Source: Solibacillus ferritrahens
Lineage (GTDB): Bacteria; Bacillota; Bacilli; Bacillales_A; Planococcaceae
NCBI RefSeq assembly: GCF_037027585.1
Contig: NZ_JAXCLE010000001.1
Location: forward strand, 336,873-400,872
Length of the DNA stretch: 64,000 nt
Direction of reading: 5' to 3'
Shown here piece by piece: positions 24,252 through 32,794 of this stretch. Every line of letters starts with the position of its first letter. The stretch's first letter is position 1. A program made the translations under genes and the position numbers. The notes under the pieces are model-generated. The model saw only the letters and a list, made by a program, of their open reading frames with translations. It did not search any database and was not told where the DNA came from.

Positions 24252-24403
24252 AACTTGCCACCTCCTTTCCTTTCCTTTCCTAATTATCGTATGCACTTTC
24301 TTTCACGTAACTTGGGCACTCATTTCCATGCAACCATTTTTGTTTTTAATTCGTTTATGTTATAGTTACAATTGCATAAAAGTTAAGTTAGGGGCGTATT
24401 CAC

Positions 24404-25252
24404 ATGAAAAAAACTCTTTTCGCATTAACAGTTGCAGCTTCAATAGGTTTAGCTGCATGTAGTAATCCTGGAGATGAAGTTGTCGTATCAACAAATGTAG
24501 GCGACATTACTCAAGAGGAATTTTATAACTCAATGAAAGACATTGCTGGGGATCAATTATTACAGCAAGTTGTAGTTGAAAGAATTTTAAATGATAAATA
24601 TAAAGTGACAGATGAAGAAATCGAAAAGGAATTAGCTACTGTAAAAGAGCAGTATGGCGAAGGCTACGAAGCTGCATTAGCACAGAGCAATTTAACGGAA
24701 GAAATGCTAAAAACAAATATCCGTTTCACTTTGTTACAACAAAAAGCTACTGAAGATGTTGAAGTAACTGATGAAGAAATCCAAAAATATTATGACCAAG
24801 CTTCTCAAGAATTGAATGCCCGTCATATTTTAGTTGAAGATGAAGCAACTGCAAATGAAATCATCGAAAAGCTAAATGCTGGTGAAGATTTTGCAGAATT
24901 AGCTAAAGAGTTTTCAACTGATCCAGGTTCTGGTCAACAAGGTGGAGATTTAGGCTGGTTCACAGTCGGTACGATGGTGCCTGAATTCAATGATGCAGCT
25001 TATGCATTAAAAGTTGATGAAATCAGTAAACCAGTACAAACTCAACACGGTTTCCACATTATTCAAGTACAAGAAAAACGTGCTGTTAAAGATTACGGTA
25101 CTCTTGACGAGAAAAAAGAAGAAATCCGTGAATCAATCGTTGCCACAAAAGGTGATTGGAACGCAAAAATGGCTGAATTAATTAAAGGCGCTAAAATAGA
25201 TGTTAAAGATGAAGATCTAAAAGACGCATTTTCTAGCTTTACTGCTGAATAA
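24404..25252 (+). CDS. prsA: Foldase lipoprotein PrsA
   Basis: Membrane-anchored extracytoplasmic peptidyl-prolyl isomerase that helps exported proteins fold. The signal peptide ends in a lipobox (LAAC, Cys19). The parvulin (PpiC) domain occupies about residues 135-225, with ARHILVEDEATANEII, FSTDPGSGQQGGDLGWF and HGFHIIQVQEKR. Flanking N- and C-terminal helical regions form the chaperone bowl. The 282 residues compare with 292 in B. subtilis. Hpr, encoded 1.2 kb upstream, is known to influence the secretion system in the relative. It is monocistronic with a shared terminator. Confidence 0.95.
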   Translation: MKKTLFALTVAASIGLAACSNPGDEVVVSTNVGDITQEEFYNSMKDIAGDQLLQQVVVERILNDKYKVTDEEIEKELATVKEQYGEGYEAALAQSNLTEEMLKTNIRFTLLQQKATEDVEVTDEEIQKYYDQASQELNARHILVEDEATANEIIEKLNAGEDFAELAKEFSTDPGSGQQGGDLGWFTVGTMVPEFNDAAYALKVDEISKPVQTQHGFHIIQVQEKRAVKDYGTLDEKKEEIRESIVATKGDWNAKMAELIKGAKIDVKDEDLKDAFSSFTAE

Positions 25253-25263
25253 TTACTACATGA

Positions 25264-25304
25264 AAAATGCGAGACCCGTGGTTAAAATGGGTCTCGCATT
25301 TTTT
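25264..25304. terminator. Bidirectional terminator between prsA and phnA
   Basis: A perfect 14-bp stem (AAAATGCGAGACCC with GGGTCTCGCATTTT) followed by T on both strands. Confidence 0.88.
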
Positions 25305-25638
25305 AGTTTTTCTTTACGAATTCAGATTTTAGTTTCATTGCACCAAAGCCATCAATTTTACAGTCAATATTATGATCGCCTTCCACAAGACGAATGTTTT
25401 TAACACGAGTACCAATTTTTAGCGTTGATGAGCTCCCTTTTACTTTTAAATCTTTAATAACTGTAACGGTATCCCCATCTGTTAAAAGATTTCCATTAGC
25501 ATCGCGAGCAACTATTCCTTCTTCTACTTCTTCTGCTGTTTGGGACCACTCATGTGCACATTCTGGACATACGTAATTTTGTCCATCTTCATACGTATAC
25601 TCCGAGCCACATTCAGGACACTTTGGTAATTGTTCCAT
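25303..25638 (-). CDS. phnA: PhnA-type zinc-ribbon protein
   Basis: A small protein of the PhnA/YjdM family, with an N-terminal zinc ribbon (CPECGSEYTYEDGQNYVCPEC in pieces CPEC...CPEC) and a C-terminal SH3-like domain (LTDGDTVTVIKDLKVKG through IDGFGAMKLKSEFVKK). Despite the name it is not a phosphonate-breakdown enzyme; the role is unclear. The start chosen is ATG at 25638 (MEQLPKCPEC), 9 bases after GGAGG; an ATG 20 codons upstream would add a non-conserved extension. The length of 111 residues is typical for the family. Confidence 0.9.
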   Translation of the reverse strand: MEQLPKCPECGSEYTYEDGQNYVCPECAHEWSQTAEEVEEGIVARDANGNLLTDGDTVTVIKDLKVKGSSSTLKIGTRVKNIRLVEGDHNIDCKIDGFGAMKLKSEFVKKN

Positions 25639-25926
25639 TTCATATAACCTCCAGTCATTCATCTCCTCTATACTGGCATAAATATAGCCTTTAAACAAGT
25701 TCAGGACGAGATAATATGATTCACAAAATTATGTTATGTCTAAGTTAAAGCTAATTCTCTTAAACACGAACATTAGTATTTCATATTGTACAAAAATTCT
25801 TATATTTGTCGTTAGTTCTTCTCATTTATGCTTTTCAGGAAAAGAATTCAAAGAATTTTCACACATTTATAAGAAAAGAGTATATTATCTATTTATACGA
25901 ATTAACTAACATAAGGAGTGTTTCCA

Positions 25927-27024
25927 TTGACGATAACAACAAAACGCGCATATAACTTTAATGCAGGTCCATCTGCATTACCACTTGAAGTTTTACAAAA
26001 AGCACAAGCAGAACTAATTGATTTCAAAGGTACTGGCATGTCAGTAATGGAATTAAGTCACCGAAGTGCAGCATTTGAAGAAGTACATAATGAAGCCATT
26101 GCACGTCTACGGAAGTTATATGAAATACCGGAAAACTATGAAGTATTATTTTTACAAGGCGGAGCAAGCCTACAGTTTTCCATGATTCCAATGAACTTCT
26201 TAAAAGAAGGTCAAAAAGCGAGCTATATTCAAACTGGTGCTTGGTCAGAAAAGGCTTTTAAAGAAGCGGCATTATTCGGTACACCAGTTTTAGCGGCAAG
26301 TTCAAAAGAAAATAACTATAAAAATATCCCTGCTCTTTCAGACATCCAAATTGATAAAGATTCTGCATATGTTCACCTAACATCAAACAATACGATTTTC
26401 GGTACTCAGTGGAAGACATTCCCTAACACAGGTGATATTCCATTAATTGCAGATATGTCTTCTGATATTTTATCTAAAAAAGTAGATGTTTCGAACTTTG
26501 CAATGATTTATGCAGGGGCACAAAAAAACCTTGGTCCATCTGGTGTAACAGTAGTAATCATTCGTAAAGACCTATTAGAAAGTGCAAATTCTAACATTCC
26601 TACAATGTTAAAATACACAACGCATTCTAAAAATAATTCTTTATACAATACACCCCCTACTTTCGGAATTTACATGTTAGGTGAAGTTTTAAAATGGATG
26701 GAAGAACAAGGTGGCTTAGAAGTTATAGAACAACGTAACGAGGAAAAAGCAAAATACATTTATGATGCAATCGACAACTCAAACGGCTTCTACTTTGGGC
26801 ATGCAACAAAAGAATCCCGTTCATTGATGAATATTACTTTCCGCGTTGCTGACGAAGAGCTGGAAAAGAAGTTTTTAGCTGAAGCAAAAGAAGCTGGATT
26901 CGTTGGTTTAAATGGTCACCGTTCTGTAGGTGGCTGCCGCGCTTCTGCATACAATGCTGTACCAGTAGAAACTTGCTTGACCCTTTCTGAATTCATGGTT
27001 AAATTCCAGGAAGACAACCAATAA
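25927..27024 (+). CDS. serC: Phosphoserine aminotransferase SerC
   Basis: PLP enzyme that makes 3-phosphoserine from 3-phosphohydroxypyruvate, the second step of serine synthesis; the first-step gene serA is 6 kb downstream. It shows YNFNAGPSALP at the N-terminus, VLFLQGGASLQF, TSNNTIFGTQW and the PLP-lysine region YAGAQKNLGPSGVTVV, with GHRSVGGCRASAYNAV near the end. The start is probably TTG at 25927, 8 bases after AAGGAG; the GTG at 25918 overlaps that site. The 365 residues match family length. No T-box is visible upstream, unlike serA. Confidence 0.95.
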   Translation: MTITTKRAYNFNAGPSALPLEVLQKAQAELIDFKGTGMSVMELSHRSAAFEEVHNEAIARLRKLYEIPENYEVLFLQGGASLQFSMIPMNFLKEGQKASYIQTGAWSEKAFKEAALFGTPVLAASSKENNYKNIPALSDIQIDKDSAYVHLTSNNTIFGTQWKTFPNTGDIPLIADMSSDILSKKVDVSNFAMIYAGAQKNLGPSGVTVVIIRKDLLESANSNIPTMLKYTTHSKNNSLYNTPPTFGIYMLGEVLKWMEEQGGLEVIEQRNEEKAKYIYDAIDNSNGFYFGHATKESRSLMNITFRVADEELEKKFLAEAKEAGFVGLNGHRSVGGCRASAYNAVPVETCLTLSEFMVKFQEDNQ

Positions 27025-27038
27025 AATTTACTAAAGTG

Positions 27039-27072
27039 AAAATGCTCCCTAATATTATGGGGGCATTTTTGT
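27039..27072 (+). terminator. Terminator of serC
   Basis: AAAATGCTCCC pairs with GGGGGCATTTT (one G-T) across a 9-base loop, followed by T. Confidence 0.8.
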
Positions 27073-27087
27073 CTATATGGGGGTAGA

Positions 27088-28338
27088 ATGTTGAAAAAAT
27101 GGCATTATAGTTGGATTATATTAGCTGTAACATTTATATCTATTATTGTAGCTGGTATTATCCGCTCATCAGCTGGGGTATTCATTAATCCTTTTGAGCA
27201 AGAGTTTGGCTGGAGCCGCCCCTCTATTTCAATGGCTTTTGCTGTATCTTTATTTTTATATGGATTTTCGGGTCCTTTTATGGCTGCATTCGTTGAAAAG
27301 TACGGCTTAAAGCGTATGATGCTTGGATCAATGACGTTGCTTTCGCTCGCATTAGCCAGTACCTTCATCATGCAAAAAGAATGGCAGCTAATACTTATAT
27401 GGGGCATCATGATGGGGATTGGCTCTAGTTTATTCTTAACAGTATTAAGTACACAAGTTGCCAATCGCTGGTTCGTTAAACGTAGAGGGCTGGCAGTAGG
27501 GATTTTAACCGCCGCAACTGCTACAGGACAATTAATATTGTTGCCGGTACTTGCGGCTTTAGTAGACCGTTATTCGTGGCAAGCAGCCATTGCTTTAATT
27601 TTTGTATTAAGTCTCTTGATGATCATCATCATCTCTATATTTATGTACAGCTATCCGATTGAAAGACAGATCGCTCCTTATGGTCATGATGGTCTAGTAG
27701 AGCCGGTTCGCTCGACAGGAAATCCTTTTGCTATGGCAATATCTTCACTTATTGAAGGATTGAAGGCGAAGGAATTTTGGCTCTTGGCAGGTAGTTTTTT
27801 TATTTGTGGTTTATCGACAAGTGGTTTAATAGGGACTCACTTCATTTCATATTGCATTAGCTTTGGCATCCCTGTCGTTACAGCGGCCGCAATGTTGTCC
27901 TTTATGGGTATATTTGATTTAATCGGTACTACATTATCAGGCTGGTTATCCGATCGGTTTGATAATCGGTGGTTACTATTTTGGTATTATTCATTACGAG
28001 GATTTTCGCTACTCGCACTTCCCTATGCACTTTCCACAGGTTCCTATGCATGGCTAATGATTTTTGCCATTTTTTATGGGCTAGATTGGATTGCAACCGT
28101 CCCACCGACAATTGGCATAACACGCCAACGCTTCGGTATAGAAAAAAGCGCAATGATGTACGGTTGGATGGTAGCATTTCACCAAGTTGGGGCTGCAGTA
28201 GCTGCCTACTACGGGGGGGTATTCTACAGCGCATTTGGCTCATATAAAATGGCCTTTTTGCTGGCAGGAGGATTTTGTTTCCTCGCAAGTCTATTTGTCA
28301 TTCTTTTAAAAAAACAACCGCAATTAAAAGAAGCATGA
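27088..28338 (+). CDS. Major facilitator superfamily transporter
   Basis: A 12-helix MFS transporter of 416 residues. Typical landmarks are the N-terminal FGWSRPSISMAFAVSLFLYG region, the loop 2-3 signature region EKYGLKRMMLGS, ANRWFVKRRGLAVGILTAATATGQ and the equivalent DRFDNRW motif in the second half. It resembles the monocarboxylate/oxalate-formate antiporter branch (B. subtilis YbfB-like), so an organic anion is the best guess. ATG at 27088 has only a weak GGGGG ribosome site, with TTG directly after it as an alternative. It is monocistronic between two terminators and is not part of the B. subtilis order here. Confidence 0.85.
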   Translation: MLKKWHYSWIILAVTFISIIVAGIIRSSAGVFINPFEQEFGWSRPSISMAFAVSLFLYGFSGPFMAAFVEKYGLKRMMLGSMTLLSLALASTFIMQKEWQLILIWGIMMGIGSSLFLTVLSTQVANRWFVKRRGLAVGILTAATATGQLILLPVLAALVDRYSWQAAIALIFVLSLLMIIIISIFMYSYPIERQIAPYGHDGLVEPVRSTGNPFAMAISSLIEGLKAKEFWLLAGSFFICGLSTSGLIGTHFISYCISFGIPVVTAAAMLSFMGIFDLIGTTLSGWLSDRFDNRWLLFWYYSLRGFSLLALPYALSTGSYAWLMIFAIFYGLDWIATVPPTIGITRQRFGIEKSAMMYGWMVAFHQVGAAVAAYYGGVFYSAFGSYKMAFLLAGGFCFLASLFVILLKKQPQLKEA

Positions 28339-28362
28339 GCCAAGGTTTGGCTCATGCTTTTT
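28331..28362. terminator. Bidirectional terminator between MFS gene and yhaM
   Basis: A perfect 12-bp stem (AAGCATGAGCCA with TGGCTCATGCTT) overlapping the MFS stop codon and followed by TTTTT on the plus strand. Confidence 0.85.
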
Positions 28363-28363
28363 C

Positions 28364-29299
28364 TTATATCGTTGGTTTGTAAAATGAACGATTGTCCAAT
28401 GGGAATAAACGCTCTGTAAATTCTCCTGGTTTTGTTTTATCCAGGGCACGTGTAAGCATATTCATTTTCGCATCAATATTATCAATGTAATGCAAAATTT
28501 CCGCTTCCTGAATCATTGGCTTTTTAGGGCTGCCCCATTCTTCTTTTCCGTGATGGCTCAACACTAAGTGCTGCAGTAACATCACTTCTTCGCCTTCTAT
28601 TTTTAGTTCATGTGCAGCTTGACCAATTTCATTGACCATTATGGAGATATGGCCAAGTAAATTCCCTTCCACCGTATACATTGTACCGACAGGACCACTT
28701 AATTCAATTACTTTACCAACATCATGTAAAATAACACCTGCATATAACAAGTCACGATTCAATGTTGGATATAAATCACAGATTGCTTCGCTTAATTTCA
28801 ACATTGAAACGACATGGTCAATTAAACCTGATGCATAATCGTGATGGTTTTTTGTCGCTGCTGGGAAAATGATTAATTCATCTTGAAACTTTTTCACGAT
28901 ATAGCGTGTGAGACGTGAAATATTTGGATTTTGAATTTGGAAGAAATATTGATTTAATTCTTCAAATAATTGTTCTTTAGGAATAGCGGATGTTGGCAAT
29001 AAGTCGCTAATCTGAACACCTTCTTCTTCACGTGTCGGGCGAATTTGCTTTACACGTAACTGGTTCTTTCCACGATAATCGTGAATCTCTCCACCGACTT
29101 TAACAATTACCTGAGCCCGATATAAATTTTCATGTTCTTCATTTGTATCCCAAAGCTTTGCTTCAATATCTCCGCTCCGGTCTTGTAAAATGAGTGACAT
29201 GAAAGGTTTACCAACTGTCGTTACACCTTTTTTCGCTTCTTTAATTAGTAAATATTGATCTACTTGGTCACCCGGTTGGAGTTTTGTAATTCCATTCAC
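28364..29299 (-). CDS. yhaM: 3'-5' exoribonuclease YhaM
   Basis: Exoribonuclease of RNA turnover. An N-terminal OB-fold domain (about 10-110, with KPFMSLILQDRSGDIEAKLWD) precedes an HD phosphohydrolase domain (about 140-300). Metal ligands are visible in HHDYASGLIDHVVSML, LLYAGVILHDVGK, GHISIM and LQHLVLSHHG. The start chosen is GTG at 29299 (MNGITKLQPGDQVDQYLL), 7 bases after AAGGGGAG. This gives 311 residues, against 314 in B. subtilis; an upstream ATG would add an unconserved extension. It neighbours yhzD as in B. subtilis. Confidence 0.93.
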   Translation of the reverse strand: MNGITKLQPGDQVDQYLLIKEAKKGVTTVGKPFMSLILQDRSGDIEAKLWDTNEEHENLYRAQVIVKVGGEIHDYRGKNQLRVKQIRPTREEEGVQISDLLPTSAIPKEQLFEELNQYFFQIQNPNISRLTRYIVKKFQDELIIFPAATKNHHDYASGLIDHVVSMLKLSEAICDLYPTLNRDLLYAGVILHDVGKVIELSGPVGTMYTVEGNLLGHISIMVNEIGQAAHELKIEGEEVMLLQHLVLSHHGKEEWGSPKKPMIQEAEILHYIDNIDAKMNMLTRALDKTKPGEFTERLFPLDNRSFYKPTI

Positions 29300-29495
29300 A
29301 AGCAATCTCCCCTTTATAACTCTATTACAATTTATTGTAACATGTATATGCAATACTTATCGATTAAAAGACTATATTACCGTTCATCTAAATGACATTA
29401 CTTTCGTCTTTTTTCTACAAAACAAGCATTATTTCGTGAATTATCCGAAAATTTCTAGTATAATTATATTATCTTGCTTATAAAGGGTGGTTTAA

Positions 29496-29681
29496 ATGGA
29501 GAATTATCGTTTTACTGCATTTGAAAAAACAGGAGAAACTTTATTCGATGAAGTATGGACTTTTGCAAACGATGACGCTGCAAAAATCGATGGCCAGAAG
29601 CAAATCGAAGAAAAAGGTATTGCTGAAAAAACGCATCGATTAGTAAACTCATCTGGCAAATTAATTTTATTCCACGTGTAA
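29496..29681 (+). CDS. yhzD: YhzD family protein
   Basis: A 61-residue acidic soluble protein (MENYRFTAFEKTGETLFDE... ending SSGKLILFHV) matching the YhzD family of Bacillales. No catalytic motif; function unknown. An AAGGGTGG site precedes ATG. It is divergent from yhaM, the same neighbour as in B. subtilis, and has its own terminator. Confidence 0.85.
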   Translation: MENYRFTAFEKTGETLFDEVWTFANDDAAKIDGQKQIEEKGIAEKTHRLVNSSGKLILFHV

Positions 29682-29704
29682 ACTAACCGTACATAAATCG
29701 GAGG

Positions 29705-29727
29705 TGCCCTATCATGTAGGGCATTTT
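29705..29727 (+). terminator. Terminator of yhzD
   Basis: TGCCCTA pairs with TAGGGCA across a 5-base loop, followed by TTTT. Confidence 0.7.
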
Positions 29728-29773
29728 AATTTTATCTAATTACTCTTTTTTACAAAAGATCTGTATTAAAACT

Positions 29774-29815
29774 AAAAATCCACCATTTTGCGGTTCAGCA
29801 AAATAGTGGATTTTT
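29774..29815 (-). terminator. Terminator of the enoyl-CoA hydratase gene
   Basis: A 17-pair stem with a single mismatch (AAAAATCCAC outer, ATTTTGC inner) and T-rich outgoing arms on both strands. Confidence 0.85.
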
Positions 29816-29824
29816 CATTGCAAA

Positions 29825-30607
29825 TTATTTACCTATAAACTGTGGCATACGTTTTTCTACAAATGCTTTAATGCCTTCTAAATGATCTGTTGTTTGTCGC
29901 ATCTTCACTTGTCCCTCTGATTCACCCTTCAGAATTTCATCCAATTGTTCAAGATTAGAAGCATGTAAAATACACTTCGTTTCAATCATTGCTAGAATTG
30001 GAGATGCCAGTACTTTCCCAACGAGCTGATCAACTGTTTCTAATGCCGTCCCATCTGGACAACTATAATCAATTAGACCTAACGATAATGCCTCATCTCC
30101 ATTCATTACTTTCCCTTCCCAAATCATTTGCTTAGCTTTTACTGTACCAAGACGTTCCTTCATAAAGAAGTGGCCGGCACCGTCCGGTATTAAACCAATA
30201 CCGATAAAGTTCATCGCTAGTTTACTTGATTGTTCTGCAACAATAATGTCACTTCCTAGTGCCAGACTAAAGCCCAAGCCAGCAGAAGCACCATGGATTT
30301 GTGCAATCGTAATCATCGGAAGCGTGTAATATGCTCTGACTAAACGTGCAATATCATCCATTATCGTACCAAAGTCAGAAAAATCATTCGAGGCAACCAT
30401 CCTCTTCACATCGCCTCCAGCTGAAAAGACTTTCCCTTCTCCTTTAATTATCAGAATTTGGACGTCCTTTTCATTATGTAACGCTTCGAAGCAATCGGCC
30501 AATTCCCGCATCATTGTAAAATCCATTGCATTCATCGCATTCGGACGATTTAATGTTAATGTTGCTTTTCGTTCTGCTATTTCCAATTTAATCGTTTCAA
30601 AGTTCAT
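29825..30607 (-). CDS. Enoyl-CoA hydratase/isomerase family protein
   Basis: Crotonase-fold enzyme for beta-oxidation-like steps on acyl-CoA (YhaR-like by position). The oxyanion-hole segments are KVFSAGGDVKRM (about residue 60) and HGASAGLGFSLALGSDIIV (about residue 105). Of the two usual crotonase glutamates, the first region reads GLGFSLALG and the second IPDGAGHFFM, so Glu is replaced by Gly/Asp; isomerase or another activity is possible. The start is ATG at 30607, 9 bases after AAGGGG; ATG at 30613 is too close. A FadR-like box lies 18 bases upstream, which supports fatty-acid regulation. Confidence 0.85.
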   Translation of the reverse strand: MNFETIKLEIAERKATLTLNRPNAMNAMDFTMMRELADCFEALHNEKDVQILIIKGEGKVFSAGGDVKRMVASNDFSDFGTIMDDIARLVRAYYTLPMITIAQIHGASAGLGFSLALGSDIIVAEQSSKLAMNFIGIGLIPDGAGHFFMKERLGTVKAKQMIWEGKVMNGDEALSLGLIDYSCPDGTALETVDQLVGKVLASPILAMIETKCILHASNLEQLDEILKGESEGQVKMRQTTDHLEGIKAFVEKRMPQFIGK

Positions 30608-30624
30608 TTCCATACACCCCTTAT

Positions 30625-30644
30625 AAATGAATAATCATTCATTT
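30625..30644. promoter_or_regulatory. FadR-like operator before the enoyl-CoA hydratase gene
   Basis: AAATGAAT-AATC-ATTCATTT is a perfect 8-base dyad. Compared with the B. subtilis FadR (YsiA) box as I remember it (TGAATGA-NTAN-TCATTCA-like), the segment from 30624 differs at one position. FadR represses fatty acid degradation genes until long-chain acyl-CoA binds it. Confidence 0.65.
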
Positions 30645-30743
30645 CGACATAACTAAATGATATCCCTTTAATTTTTCAAAACCAATATTAATAAAAGTTT
30701 GTGTGATTGGCTCAAGCTCTGTCACACTGTATGTTTCAGCGCC

Positions 30744-30765
30744 TGACCTTATTACATTTAGGTCA
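30744..30765. repeat. Dyad TGACCT-N10-AGGTCA at the end of the FAD dehydrogenase gene
   Basis: Six-base perfect arms spaced by ten bases, overlapping the stop region of the FAD dehydrogenase gene and lying upstream of the enoyl-CoA hydratase gene. There is no T-run, so it is not a terminator. It could be a regulator site or chance. Confidence 0.3.
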
Positions 30766-32428
30766 TACTCGAATACTTATGGGAAACAGCTAAATATTTT
30801 CCTACTTGCAAGCCTGTAAACAAGCAACCCCCTAAAAACGTTCCTTCCAACGAACGATAGCCATGTATACCTCCACCACCAAACCCACTCACTTCACCTG
30901 CAGCAAAAAGTCCTGGTATAGGATTTCCGTCCTCATTAAGTACTTGCCCATTTAAATTTGTTTGTAATCCTCCTAATGTTTTACGAGTCAGAATATTTAA
31001 GCGTACCGCAATTAATGGTCCTGCTGCAGGATCCAATATTTTATGAGGTTTTGCAGCACGAATTAATTTATCCCCTATATAATTTCTTGCGCCATGTAAT
31101 GCGGTAATTTGTGCATCCTTTGAAAACAAATTCTCAATTTCACGATCGCGTGCCAAAATCTGTTCTTTAATATGCAGGAAGTCGAGTAAATCACTCCCTA
31201 CAAGCTTATTCATTCCTTCTACTAAATCTTTTAAACTATCGCCAATTACAAAATCTTCGCCATTCTCCTTAAAATCCTGAACTGCTTTTGGAGGCCCTGG
31301 TAAAATACGTTTCAATACATCTTTAATACTCTTTTTTGTCAAATCCATATTCTGCTCTGAACCTGATAAAGCGAATTCTTTTTCAATTATTTTTTCTGTC
31401 AAAATAAACCATGAAAAATCATATCCAGTGTTTTGTATCGCTTCGAGAGTACTTAATGTATCAAACCCAGGGAAATTTGGTGCAGTAAAACGGTTTCCTA
31501 ATGCATCAAACCACATTGATGAAGGTCCAGGTAATATGCGAATACCATGATTATTCCAAATAGGATCCCAGTTTTTCAGCCCTTCCGTATAATGCCACAT
31601 ACGGTCTCGATTAACGATGCGCCCCCCTGCTTGTTCTGTAATCTCCAACATTTTACCATCTACATAGGCTGGAACTCCTGCCACCATATTTTGGGGCGGT
31701 GTCCCGAGTCTTGAAGGCCAATTTTTCTTCACCAACTCAATATTTGCTCCAATTCCACCACTTGCTACTACTACTGCATCTGCGAAATACTCAAATGAAT
31801 CTACCACTACTCTCGAGCTTTCTTCACCACGTCGAATAATGCTATTTTCCAAAACATTTCCCCGAATACCTGTAATGTTCCCATCTTCAGTGATCAGCTC
31901 TGTTACTTGATGGCGCGGCAAATAGGTAATATCTCCTTTATCAGAGGCATTTAACACTTTATTTGCAAACGGTTCAACCAGTGCAGGACCTGTCCCCCAT
32001 ACGATGTGAAAGCGCGGAACAGAATTGCCATGCCCCCCTGCTAAAGAGCCGCCTCGCTCTGCCCAACCAACGACCGGGAAAAAATTAATGCCTTGGGATT
32101 TTAGCCAGTTGTATTTCTCTCCTGCAGCAAAATCGATATATGCTTTTGCCCATTCATACGCCCAATGATCCTCATCCTCTAAACGGTCAAAGCTTGCAGA
32201 ACCACGCCAATCCTGCCATGCAAGCTCTTTGTTGTCTTTAATTCCTAACCTTCTTTGCTCAGGGGAATCAACTAAGAATAATCCACCAAATGACCAAAAT
32301 GCTTGCCCCCCAATTGAATTTGCCGGCTCCTGATCGACAAGCAGTACCTTTTTCTTCGCGTCGATTAGCTGACAAGCTGCCGTTAATCCAGCCAACCCTG
32401 CCCCAATAACGATTACATCATAATGCAT
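30758..32428 (-). CDS. FAD-binding dehydrogenase (flavocytochrome c/3-ketosteroid dehydrogenase-like)
   Basis: A flavoprotein of 556 residues in the succinate dehydrogenase/fumarate reductase superfamily. FAD binding is shown by the N-terminal DVIVIGAGLAGLTAACQL and the C-terminal GLFAAGEVSGFGGGGIHGYRSLEG. The internal VVVASGGIGANIELVKKNW and HYTEGLKNWDPIW segments are typical of proteins annotated as FAD-binding dehydrogenases near ketosteroid 1-dehydrogenases. No haem or signal sequence is present. The substrate is unknown. It is followed on the same strand by the enoyl-CoA hydratase gene 150 bases on, hinting at a shared degradative role. Overlapping palindromes lie just upstream. Confidence 0.85.
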   Translation of the reverse strand: MHYDVIVIGAGLAGLTAACQLIDAKKKVLLVDQEPANSIGGQAFWSFGGLFLVDSPEQRRLGIKDNKELAWQDWRGSASFDRLEDEDHWAYEWAKAYIDFAAGEKYNWLKSQGINFFPVVGWAERGGSLAGGHGNSVPRFHIVWGTGPALVEPFANKVLNASDKGDITYLPRHQVTELITEDGNITGIRGNVLENSIIRRGEESSRVVVDSFEYFADAVVVASGGIGANIELVKKNWPSRLGTPPQNMVAGVPAYVDGKMLEITEQAGGRIVNRDRMWHYTEGLKNWDPIWNNHGIRILPGPSSMWFDALGNRFTAPNFPGFDTLSTLEAIQNTGYDFSWFILTEKIIEKEFALSGSEQNMDLTKKSIKDVLKRILPGPPKAVQDFKENGEDFVIGDSLKDLVEGMNKLVGSDLLDFLHIKEQILARDREIENLFSKDAQITALHGARNYIGDKLIRAAKPHKILDPAAGPLIAVRLNILTRKTLGGLQTNLNGQVLNEDGNPIPGLFAAGEVSGFGGGGIHGYRSLEGTFLGGCLFTGLQVGKYLAVSHKYSSMT

Positions 32429-32444
32429 ATTTTACTCCCCCTTT

Positions 32445-32459
32445 ATATGTACATATGTA
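32445..32459. promoter_or_regulatory. Overlapping palindromes before the FAD dehydrogenase gene
   Basis: ATATGTACATAT (32445-32456) and TACATATGTA (32450-32459) overlap immediately upstream of the ribosome site. The position fits an operator for a repressor, but AT-rich palindromes also arise by chance. Confidence 0.3.
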
Positions 32460-32530
32460 TTACCACTTCGAGTTATTTTACATTTTACCTTCTATTTATT
32501 TTCCAATTTTAAAAAGGCATTTTTTTAAAC

Positions 32531-32548
32531 GTGACAAAATTATGTCAC
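32531..32548. repeat. Dyad GTGACA-N6-TGTCAC in the intergenic region
   Basis: Six-base perfect arms in the long intergenic region between the FAD dehydrogenase gene and serA. The spacing does not fit Fnr or Rex sites. The factor is unknown. Confidence 0.35.
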
Positions 32549-32632
32549 AAAATAAAAAAATAAATTTTAATGATAATTTTGAAACGCTATAAATTTTCTG
32601 TAAATTCAATTAAATCTTATTATATCAACATC

Positions 32633-32646
32633 GTTAGCGCTTACAT
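32633..32646. promoter_or_regulatory. Weak cre-like (CcpA) site
   Basis: On the minus strand, TGTAAGCGCTAACG fits the catabolite-responsive pattern except at its last positions. It lies about 200 bases upstream of the FAD dehydrogenase start and about 110 upstream of the serA promoter. Confidence 0.25.
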
Positions 32647-32756
32647 AGGAAATTATAAATCCGAACATTCATTTGATAATCAATTGAAATAGTTCGCTTT
32701 AAAGGACTTATTTATTAAACAAAAAGAAAATTACTCAAATTATTCTAAAAACTCCG

Positions 32757-32786
32757 TTGACAAAGGTGAACAATCGGGTTTATGAT
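32757..32786 (+). promoter_or_regulatory. Promoter of the serA T-box leader
   Basis: TTGACA (32757-32762) and TATGAT (32781-32786) with an 18-base spacer. Transcription would start near 32793, at the head of the T-box leader. Confidence 0.6.
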
Positions 32787-32794
32787 GTTATCAA

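Noticed and set aside
27929..28288. 119-codon frame antisense to the MFS gene
   Set aside because: A shadow of a strongly supported transporter gene, without a ribosome site.
32531..32548. Fnr or Rex binding site
   Set aside because: The GTGA and TCAC half-sites are 10 bases apart; Fnr needs 6 and Rex about 8.
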